11,429 nucleotides of DNA from a bacterium (lineage in GTDB: Bacteria; Latescibacterota; Latescibacteria; Latescibacterales; Latescibacteraceae). Where the stretch lies: positions 1-11,429 of the forward strand of contig JAJFUH010000004.1 of the NCBI GenBank assembly GCA_021372535.1. Direction: 5' to 3'. Positions 1 to 4,571 of this stretch are shown in pieces. The notes under the pieces were generated by a model. It saw only the letters and a list, made by a program, of their open reading frames with translations, was not told the DNA's origin and did no database searches. A program made the position numbers and the translations under genes. Positions within the stretch are counted from its first letter, which is position 1, and each line of letters starts with the position of its first letter.

Positions 1-186
1 GACGGTGAATACACGGTGCCCGAGGCATGCATCTCCCGAAAAGCCGGCGAGACGCCGCTCCATCTCTCTGACCGAATACGAATCGGGTACCACGGCGCAC
101 ACAGGACCCGCAGCGAGCGGTGTCCGGCTGAGGAGCTCTTCGATGTTGGCCGCTGGGTCGGGGCCGGTGTAAACGGTGAGGTTCAT
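1..186 (-). CDS. N-terminal fragment of an unidentified protein (possibly AddB/PD-(D/E)XK nuclease-like), cut by window edge
   Basis: An ATG at 184-186 on the minus strand opens a reading frame of 62 codons that stays open to the window edge, so only the N-terminus is visible. The protein begins MNLTVYTGPDP and later has the hydrophobic strand CAVVPDSYSVREMERRLAG, followed by GHRVFTV. A first beta strand with a glycine turn, a 'VPDS/VPE' strand and then a 'V-T/S-F' strand is the order seen at the N-terminus of AddB/RexB-type inactivated helicase-nuclease subunits. The usual Walker A GxxGSGKT is not present, so this is only a weak resemblance. A modest AAGG ribosome site lies about 8 bases upstream. 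Codon use resembles the other genes, so I think it is a real gene. Its function is uncertain. Confidence 0.5.
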   Translation of the reverse strand, partial: MNLTVYTGPDPAANIEELLSRTPLAAGPVCAVVPDSYSVREMERRLAGFSGDACLGHRVFTV

Positions 187-619
187 ATTCTTTGCCTTAA
201 TTTCGGAGCAGTATGAAATCAGTCACCCTGATCCGCCGGAACACTCCGGCAAAACTACATGGTGACGTATTGTATGCTGCGGAAAATACCATGGTGTTGA
301 GTAATTGTGATACAATTTTTGCGCATGAAATATACATCGTTGCCGCTCATGGTAAAAGTATAACCTGAAATGCCCGAAAAAAACATCTTCACGATACGGT
401 TATCAACCGTTGACGGACGATCGTCGCGGTAACAATCACCGGAAACAAGCAATCATGAGCCGGTGTAGATTTAACATAAAATGTTGTTGTGGGGATAGTT
501 ACGCGGTATTTTGCATATCAGGGGCAGTGCCCTGTTCGGAACATGTATGCAGATCATACCGTCTGCAAGGGAACACACTACGATACTGAACAACGGAAGG
601 CCGGTATTTGAGAGCCTGT
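187..619. other. Intergenic stretch without a convincing gene; several short palindromes
   Basis: No reading frame here has a plausible start, ribosome site and protein-like composition; a leftward 65-codon frame starting from TTG at 452 resembles nothing I recognise. The stretch holds several short perfect dyads: GCCGGA/TCCGGC at 235-250 with a 4-base loop, ACGGTT/AACCGT at 396-410, the 10-base palindrome GACGATCGTC at 416-425, CAGGG/CCCTG at 519-534 and TGTTC-G-GAACA at 533-543. The first lies in the probable leader of the leftward gene at 186. None is followed by a T-run on either strand. I found no tRNA-like T-loop. The promoter for the leftward gene must lie here, but no good -35/-10 pair was found. 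Confidence 0.4.
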
Positions 620-653
620 AAAAAAAACGGCGGCGTTCGGAAAACGCCGCCGC
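620..653 (-). terminator. Rho-independent terminator of the lipoprotein gene/operon
   Basis: Read on the minus strand there is a perfect 10-bp GC-rich stem (plus-strand arms 628-637, CGGCGGCGTT, and 643-652, AACGCCGCCG) with a 5-base loop. It is followed immediately by eight T residues (the A-run at 620-627 on the plus strand). It begins about 15 bases after the stop codon of the leftward lipoprotein gene at 668. Stem strength, short loop and T-run make this a textbook intrinsic terminator in that direction. On the plus strand no T-run follows, so it is unidirectional. Confidence 0.93.
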
Positions 654-667
654 AGTAGTAATCAATC

Positions 668-1120
668 CTAAAGTTTCACCGCGATCTGTAACCCGAATGA
701 CCCGAAACTTGTCGTGGACCATCCGGTTATCTGGAGATATATCCGTTCAGTTGCCAGCGCAGTGAACGTGTAGGGGTCGGTTATATAGTGGGAACCGCCA
801 GAAACAGAATATCTGGTTATATAATCCGGTCTGAAAACAGCCACCTGTACATAACCGTTGTAATTTTTCGATGGAGATTTTGCGTCGTCCAAATACAGAA
901 TGTACGTCTGATTGGCGATGGCATCGAAATAATACCACCGTTCCTTGCCTGCATCCAGCGTTCCGGATACCATGGGGCCGCCCACGACCAGGTGAATAGC
1001 TTTGCCGGGTGATGAACCGGAGTCGGAGGTGCTGCTCCCGAAAATGCTGTTGTCGCATGACAGAGAACTCATGATGGTACATACGAGAGCCGTACAGATC
1101 AGGATAGAGTTTAATCGCAT
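668..1120 (-). CDS. Small putative lipoprotein with PPC-like beta-sandwich domain
   Basis: This is a 150-residue exported protein. The N-terminus has an Arg followed by a hydrophobic stretch ending in SSLSC-D, so Cys22 is a likely lipidation site. The lipobox is loose, with Ser at -3 and Leu at -2. A Ser/Gly-rich spacer (about 25-40) leads into a beta-rich domain (about 42-150). Its 'G-T-L-D-A-G-K-E-R-W-Y-Y-F' segment and alternating strands resemble bacterial pre-peptidase C-terminal (PPC) domains and similar domains in spirochaete lipoproteins; the family call is by pattern only. No catalytic motif is visible, so a binding or structural role at the outer membrane or in the periplasm is inferred. 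It lies 104 bases after yidD on the same strand, has a poor ribosome site (GGA about 6 bases upstream), and is followed by a strong terminator. It is probably the last gene of a three-gene unit. Confidence 0.75.
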   Translation of the reverse strand: MRLNSILICTALVCTIMSSLSCDNSIFGSSTSDSGSSPGKAIHLVVGGPMVSGTLDAGKERWYYFDAIANQTYILYLDDAKSPSKNYNGYVQVAVFRPDYITRYSVSGGSHYITDPYTFTALATERIYLQITGWSTTSFGSFGLQIAVKL

Positions 1121-1224
1121 AAGGTATCCAATAGACCAGAAAGATGTGAGTGATTTCGCGGTTATTTCCGTGGCGGACGGACCGATGGCAGCAGGACATT
1201 TCCAACCCGCATCGTCCGGAAAAC

Positions 1225-1554
1225 TCAGGGTACCGGATCATAGGTGCCAGGCGGGACACTCTGTCTGCATGAACTAATCCGCCTGACCGTTAAAACCAGC
1301 CCTTTCCTGATACCATACCGCCTGACCGCTTCAACCGAATACCGCGAACATGTGGGTTCGTATCTGCATTTGATAAAACCTGATGTGCCGAAATGAGAGC
1401 AGCGGTGATACAAACCCACGCCCTGTATATATAACCGTGCGCTCACCTGTTTTCCGGGGCTTCTGAACGAATCGGCGAATCCGAGGAAAAATGGGAGCAT
1501 GAACATTAACAGCCAGAAATACGGATTGGTTTTCAGTTTCCGCAATGAGGGCAT
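1225..1554 (-). CDS. yidD: YidD-family membrane protein insertion efficiency factor with extra N-terminal membrane helix
   Basis: The protein is 109 residues. The C-terminal 70 match the YidD (formerly DUF37) signature: KCRYEPTCSRYSVEAVRRYG (63-82), then KGLVLTVRRISSCRQS and a terminal PPGTYDPVP that corresponds to the family's GGxDPVP ending. The conserved cysteines Cys63, Cys69 and Cys96 are present. YidD is a small inner-membrane-associated protein that aids YidC/Sec-dependent insertion of membrane proteins. Unusually, residues 11-27 form an added hydrophobic segment (WLLMFMLPFFLGF) not present in short YidD proteins, giving this copy its own membrane anchor. Canonical yidD sits between rnpA and yidC; this one does not, so it may be a second paralogue. 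The ATG lies inside the end of the upstream gene (22-base overlap) with GAGG about 10 bases upstream, indicating translational coupling. Confidence 0.9.
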   Translation of the reverse strand: MPSLRKLKTNPYFWLLMFMLPFFLGFADSFRSPGKQVSARLYIQGVGLYHRCSHFGTSGFIKCRYEPTCSRYSVEAVRRYGIRKGLVLTVRRISSCRQSVPPGTYDPVP

Positions 1555-1886
1555 TTGGACATGGCCTCAAGACGTTTGTTTCCGCATGACGGGCAGGGAG
1601 AGAGCTTTCCTTTAGGTCGCGAGAAAAAGTATATGATCAGACCGAGAGGGCCGGTAATGAGAACAAGAATAAGCCAGCCGACGGGGCTTCCGACCGCGCG
1701 GGCTTTTGCATCTTTAACAACCCAGACCAGTATGGCGATATTGATTACCACAACAGCGATGATGACAAATAATATCGATCCGCCACATGCCGCACATGCC
1801 GGATTGCTGCCGGATTCGGCGAAAGCCGGTATCAATGCGGTCAGAAATATAAAAATGGCGGTGAGGAACGTTGACATTTTTTGCAT
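1533..1886 (-). CDS. Small membrane protein with signal peptide, PLDc_N-like helices and C-terminal zinc ribbon
   Basis: The ATG at 1884-1886 is chosen because AAGGAG precedes it by 5 bases and it gives a clean signal peptide. An upstream in-frame start at 1985 lacks both. The 117-residue product has a signal peptide ending AFA (about 1-23), a short CAACGG segment (about 30-35), a long hydrophobic helix (about 37-56) and WVVKDAKARA. A second helix WLILVLITGPLGLIIYF (about 70-86) follows, then a zinc ribbon CPSCGN...CPHCGN at the C-terminus. The helix-KDA-helix layout is that of the PLDc_N ('phospholipase D nuclease N-terminal') membrane module, common in small membrane proteins without nuclease activity. 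The zinc ribbon would face the cytoplasm if the topology is as expected. Function is unknown. The stop codon overlaps the yidD start by 22 bases, so the two are co-translated, which hints at a shared membrane role. Confidence 0.85.
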   Translation of the reverse strand: MQKMSTFLTAIFIFLTALIPAFAESGSNPACAACGGSILFVIIAVVVINIAILVWVVKDAKARAVGSPVGWLILVLITGPLGLIIYFFSRPKGKLSPCPSCGNKRLEAMSKCPHCGN

Positions 1887-1955
1887 AGTAACTCCTTGTG
1901 ATAATGTGACAATACCACCCGCAGTATGGGATATGCCGGTGAACCGGTGAACAGG

Positions 1956-2015
1956 AAAAAAACGTACTGTAAAACGGTAAAACAAAAAAGTCTTAACGGC
2001 TGCCGTTTATACAGT
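1956..2015 (-). promoter_or_regulatory. Two mutually exclusive hairpins in the leader of the zinc-ribbon/yidD unit (possible attenuator)
   Basis: Read on the minus strand, the arm at 2015-2003 (ACTGT-AT-AAACGG) can pair over a 25-base loop with 1977-1966 (CCGTTT-T-ACAGT). That gives 11 pairs with a small internal bulge, followed after three bases by seven T residues (A-run at 1956-1962). The same AACGG (2007-2003) can instead form a tight 5-bp hairpin with CCGTT at 1999-1995 across a 3-base loop. The longer structure looks like a weak intrinsic terminator and the shorter one an anti-terminator. It ends about 70 bases before the ATG at 1886. No matching promoter was identified, and the closest -10-like hexamer (TACTGT) overlaps the first arm, so this remains a structural observation. 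Confidence 0.35.
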
Positions 2016-2022
2016 AATAGCA

Positions 2023-2040
2023 ATGAATTAGAGCGTGAAT
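2023..2040. repeat. Copy 1 of short intergenic repeat
   Basis: ATGAATTAGAGCGTGAAT here matches ATGAATTTAGAGCGCGGAT at 2252-2270 except for one inserted T and two transitions. The two copies are in direct orientation about 230 bases apart and flank the AT-rich core of the intergenic region. Confidence 0.5.
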
Positions 2041-2251
2041 GCATACATTTTGATATAAACGAGCCGCCTTGATGACTTTTATAGTTTTGTGCATAATAAT
2101 TCCATTTATGATACCTACGCAAGTATTTTTTATCATATGTGTCATATCCCTGGGATTTTTTCATCCGGATGGAATTACATATCTGCCGGGCCTGACAATC
2201 TTTATGATGATTTGATCGGTTTTACGGAAAAACATATAACCCTATCTGTTC

Positions 2252-2282
2252 ATGAATTTAGAGCGCGGATTTACGCGGATTT
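2252..2282. repeat. Copy 2 of short intergenic repeat with tandem CGCGGATTT
   Basis: After the shared ATGAATTTAGAGCG core, the 9-mer CGCGGATTT occurs twice (2264-2272 and 2274-2282) separated by a single A, a 10-base period. Decamer arrays of this 'CGCGGATTTA' type resemble short dispersed repeats found between genes in various environmental bacterial genomes; that link is from memory of the pattern. It lies about 70 bases upstream of the peptidase promoter. Confidence 0.5.
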
Positions 2283-2351
2283 GTTTTTCGAACCTGACCG
2301 ATGTAACATTGTATGGGTAATACAAAGAAAATGGAGGAATTTCAATATTAC

Positions 2352-2380
2352 TTGACCGGCTCGTTAAGATTCAATATTCT
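2352..2380 (+). promoter_or_regulatory. Sigma-70-type promoter for the M20 peptidase gene
   Basis: TTGACC at 2352-2357 and TATTCT at 2375-2380 are separated by exactly 17 bases. Transcription would start near 2387, giving a leader of about 34 bases before the ATG at 2421. The position directly upstream of the chosen start supports both the promoter and the start. Confidence 0.65.
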
Positions 2381-2420
2381 ATACAGTATTAAACATGACA
2401 ACTCAAACGGAAGGCAAAAC

Positions 2421-3683
2421 ATGACACTGTTCAGCGAACACAAGAATAATGTTTCCCGGACAATCGAAAAATTAAAAGATCATGCTGCGGATGTTTTAAT
2501 GGAGCTTATACGGTTCCCATCCGTATGCGGCGAGGAAATGGGAGCCGTTGAATATATGAAGGGTATGCTGGAATCATCCGGGATGAGCCCCCGGATAGTT
2601 CCCATGGACCCTTCGATTAAAAGTCACCCGGAATATACGTACTATACGAAGGAGCCCTCATGGGAAGGCCGCGGCAACCTGGTGACCGATTACGGCGGAG
2701 GGGGACAAGGACGGAGCCTGATTCTGAACGCCCATCTCGATATTGTGCCCGCGAAGGAATGGGCTGACGGCTATAACCCCAGACGCGAGGGTGATATCAT
2801 CACCGGTCGCGGCGCCTGTGACGACAAGGGCGGTGTGGTGGCCGGATACCTTGCGCTCAAGGCTCTCAAAGAATGCGGGATCACAACGGCCGGCCGTTTG
2901 AGCCTCCATCACGTGATAGACGAGGAAACCGGCGGCAACGGGACACTGTCCCTCCTTCACGGCGGATATTCCGCCGATGCGGCAATCGTGGGAGAATGCA
3001 CCGACAACGTGATCTGCCCGGCAAACCGCGGCGCAGTGTGGTTTCAGCTTTCCACGACCGGTATTTCGACGCACATGGGTGAGATCGAAAACGGCATATC
3101 CGCTATTGAAAAAGCTTTTCAGGCCATTGATATTCTGAAAGATTACGAACGGTACATGATCGAGAATTTCATGGATCATCCCTATTTCAACCATCTTGAA
3201 CACCGCCCTATCCAGCTCTGCGTGGGCATGATCAGATCGGGCGAGTGGCCGAGCATGGTGCCTGACCGGTGTGAAGTGGAAGGCGGCATGGGATTCCTCC
3301 CGAACACGGATATCGACGATGTAAAAAAAGATATGAGACGGTGGATTCTGGAAAAAGGAGACGAATGGCTCCGCGACCATTTTGAAATCCGGTACGACAA
3401 GCTCCATAATGCGGCATACGAGGTTCCACCCGACCATCCTATCGTGAAAACCATGCAGGAAGTCGCTCCCGATGCCGGTGTATCGGACCGGATAGCCGGT
3501 TGGCCGGTATCCTGCGATGCACGGCTTTTCTCACGTGTTTCGGGCATACCTGCTATCTGCGTGGGACCGGGAAAGCTCAAACACGCTCATTCAGCGACCG
3601 AGCAGGTACCCCTTTCGGAACTGGTGAAAACCGCCAGACTCTATGCATTTACCGCGCTGGAATGGTGCGGCGTCAGTGAATGA
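2421..3683 (+). CDS. M20-family metallopeptidase/deacylase (ArgE/DapE/carboxypeptidase G2-like)
   Basis: This 420-residue zinc hydrolase belongs to the M20 family, which removes acyl groups or hydrolyses small peptides (acetylornithine deacetylase, succinyl-diaminopimelate desuccinylase, dipeptidases). All core motifs are present: AHLD (His105, Asp107), GRGACDDKGG with bridging Asp134, IDEETGG with catalytic base Glu168 and metal ligand Glu169, GECTD with a fourth-ligand position at Glu192, the dimerisation-domain His218 in ISTHMG, and the final KHAHSATEQV with His390. The full two-metal site is therefore predicted intact. The start at 2421 is preceded by GGAAGG at 6-base spacing; an in-frame ATG at 2313 adds 36 residues that do not look like protein and would lie upstream of the promoter. 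The gene stands alone with no biosynthetic neighbours, so the substrate cannot be assigned. No signal peptide is seen, so it is probably cytoplasmic. Confidence 0.93.
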   Translation: MTLFSEHKNNVSRTIEKLKDHAADVLMELIRFPSVCGEEMGAVEYMKGMLESSGMSPRIVPMDPSIKSHPEYTYYTKEPSWEGRGNLVTDYGGGGQGRSLILNAHLDIVPAKEWADGYNPRREGDIITGRGACDDKGGVVAGYLALKALKECGITTAGRLSLHHVIDEETGGNGTLSLLHGGYSADAAIVGECTDNVICPANRGAVWFQLSTTGISTHMGEIENGISAIEKAFQAIDILKDYERYMIENFMDHPYFNHLEHRPIQLCVGMIRSGEWPSMVPDRCEVEGGMGFLPNTDIDDVKKDMRRWILEKGDEWLRDHFEIRYDKLHNAAYEVPPDHPIVKTMQEVAPDAGVSDRIAGWPVSCDARLFSRVSGIPAICVGPGKLKHAHSATEQVPLSELVKTARLYAFTALEWCGVSE

Positions 3684-3684
3684 T

Positions 3685-3724
3685 ACAGGGAGTAACATAA
3701 GCTGCACAGGAATCCCTGTTTTTT
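3685..3724 (+). terminator. Probable intrinsic terminator after the M20 gene
   Basis: Just after the stop codon, CCTGT at 3715-3719 can pair with ACAGG at 3706-3710 (4-base loop), or TCCCTGT (3713-3719) with ACAGGGA (3685-3691) over a longer loop. Both end at a run of six T residues (3719-3724). The stem is short, so strength is uncertain, but the placement between convergent genes fits. Confidence 0.5.
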
Positions 3725-3798
3725 AGAATGATTCCGGGTAAGAGGGAGGATATTGCGGTTTTTTGAGAGAATACGCCGGATTAACGTGGTAAATTCCA

Positions 3799-4311
3799 TT
3801 ACTTCGAATCGGATTCTTTTTCTTCCTGGCTCATAATGTAATTCTGGAATTCACGGATACGGACATTGTGTTCCTGAATCCGGGCGGCAAGTATCTTGAT
3901 GACTTTCCGCATGATATTGGTACCGAAACGCGGCTCGGTCTCGATAAGCCTGTTCAAATCGAGAGAGCGGATTGCGAGAAGGGCGCAATTGGTCATCGCG
4001 GTAACCGTTGCCGAGCGCTTCTCGTCGGTAAATACACCCATTTCTCCGATTGTTCCGATGGGATTTATCGTGGCGATCGTTCCGGAGCCTTTAATGGAAA
4101 CCGCCAATTTGCCGATAAGAAGTATATACATTTCATCCGGATCCCCTCCTTCCTTGCAGAGTACACCGCCCTGAGGCATGTTTATTCTGCGTGAAATCGA
4201 GAGAATAAGTCGTTTATATCGGATTGACAGGTCTTCAAAAATCGGGATTTTCGAAAGAATTTCCAGCAGTTTGCGTATCTGTTCTCCCTTTTCGCCTTCA
4301 GCAAGCGCCAT
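3799..4311 (-). CDS. Stand-alone cyclic-nucleotide-binding (CRP-like cap) domain protein
   Basis: The 170-residue protein consists of an N-terminal helix (about 8-22), a CAP/CRP-type beta-roll (about 22-120) and C-terminal helices (about 126-165). KIPIFEDLS at 21-29 is the usual entry helix of the domain. The phosphate-binding cassette GEMGVFTDEKRSATV keeps Gly89, Glu90 and Arg99, the residues that contact cyclic nucleotide phosphate and ribose in this family, so ligand binding is plausible. There is no helix-turn-helix, kinase or channel part; the C-terminus is charged (EEKESDSK). It is therefore more likely a ligand-responsive partner protein than a DNA-binding regulator. The start at 4311 is preceded by AAAGGA with 6-base spacing; an upstream in-frame TTG/ATG region overlaps the -35 box and is rejected. 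It has its own near-consensus promoter and converges on the M20 gene. Confidence 0.88.
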   Translation of the reverse strand: MALAEGEKGEQIRKLLEILSKIPIFEDLSIRYKRLILSISRRINMPQGGVLCKEGGDPDEMYILLIGKLAVSIKGSGTIATINPIGTIGEMGVFTDEKRSATVTAMTNCALLAIRSLDLNRLIETEPRFGTNIMRKVIKILAARIQEHNVRIREFQNYIMSQEEKESDSK

Positions 4312-4357
4312 TTTCGTTCCTTTCCTTAAAATACTTACTGCATTACGCCTGATAGTA

Positions 4358-4386
4358 AGAATAAATAACATTAAAGTCCATGTCAA
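4358..4386 (-). promoter_or_regulatory. Near-consensus sigma-70 promoter for the cyclic-nucleotide-domain gene
   Basis: On the minus strand TTGACA (4386-4381) is followed after 17 bases by TATTCT (4363-4358). The predicted start near 4351 leaves a leader of about 40 bases to the ATG at 4311. The -35 is a perfect consensus match. Confidence 0.75.
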
Positions 4387-4399
4387 TCAGTAAAAAAAA

Positions 4400-4413
4400 G
4401 TGATTTATATCAC
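4400..4413. promoter_or_regulatory. CRP/FNR-like palindrome between divergent promoters
   Basis: GTGATTTATATCAC is a perfect inverted repeat that fits the CRP half-site rule GTGA-N6-TCAC and resembles the FNR-type NTGAT-N4-ATCAN spacing. Its centre (4406.5) lies about 55 bases upstream of the predicted leftward start (near 4351) and about 91 bases upstream of the predicted rightward start (near 4498). A centre near -91 to -93 is one of the helically phased positions used for class I CRP activation; both start sites are estimates. On the minus strand it is followed by T8, so a weak terminator-like hairpin is an alternative reading. Confidence 0.45.
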
Positions 4414-4462
4414 CGAAATGAAATATAAATATTATTATGATTGAAGTATGGTAAAAAAGTGG

Positions 4463-4491
4463 TGTCTTTTTTTTGATAAATTTCGTATAAT
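4463..4491 (+). promoter_or_regulatory. Promoter for the TPR-yjbQ-lptD operon
   Basis: A perfect TATAAT at 4486-4491 lies 17 bases after a poor -35 (TGTCTT, 4463-4468). A better TTGATA at 4473-4478 is too close to serve as its -35. A consensus -10 with a weak -35 is typical of activator-dependent promoters and would fit the CRP-like palindrome upstream. Transcription would start near 4498. Confidence 0.55.
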
Positions 4492-4571
4492 TGTAAGTAA
4501 CAAATAGAGATATATTTTCCCCGGAATCGTGATCATGAAAAAGCCTCCGGATGGCGCCTGAGATGTACGGT

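Larger units (their letters stand above)
1887..2420. other. 534-base divergent intergenic region with repeats, hairpins and promoter
   Basis: This region separates the leftward membrane-protein unit from the rightward M20 peptidase. It is AT-richer than the genes. It holds a tandem 8-mer CCGGTGAA at 1936-1951, a pair of competing hairpins at 1956-2015, two copies of an ATGAATT(T)AGAGCG repeat (2023-2040 and 2252-2282) and a promoter at 2352-2380. An 88-codon rightward frame (2089-2355) has no ribosome site or recognisable domain and runs through the repeat, so I do not call it a gene. Confidence 0.6.

Noticed and set aside
747-1259. 170-codon leftward frame overlapping the lipoprotein and yidD ends
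   Set aside because: It shares the strand but not the frame with two better-supported genes, has an unlikely composition and no domain.
1887-1985. Upstream start for the zinc-ribbon membrane protein
   Set aside because: The 33 extra residues would precede and spoil the signal peptide, and AAGGAG is placed correctly for the ATG at 1886.
2089-2355. 88-codon rightward reading frame in the intergenic region
   Set aside because: No ribosome site, no recognisable domain, runs through a repeat and ends inside the peptidase promoter; composition is that of non-coding AT-rich DNA.
2313-2420. Upstream start for the M20 peptidase
   Set aside because: The added 36 residues lie over the predicted promoter and lack family similarity; the ATG at 2421 has a good Shine-Dalgarno.
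2658-3437. 259-codon leftward frame antisense to the M20 gene
   Set aside because: The opposite strand carries all M20 catalytic motifs in one continuous gene; the antisense frame has no domain or ribosome site and is a by-product of codon bias.
4312-4386. Upstream start for the cyclic-nucleotide-domain protein
   Set aside because: It would place the start in the -35 box of the promoter; the ATG at 4311 has a good ribosome site and the domain begins after it.
4392-4413. Intrinsic terminator on the minus strand (GTGAT hairpin followed by T8)
   Set aside because: The stem has only five pairs and no upstream leftward gene is present for it to terminate; a regulator site fits the position better, though the terminator reading is not excluded.
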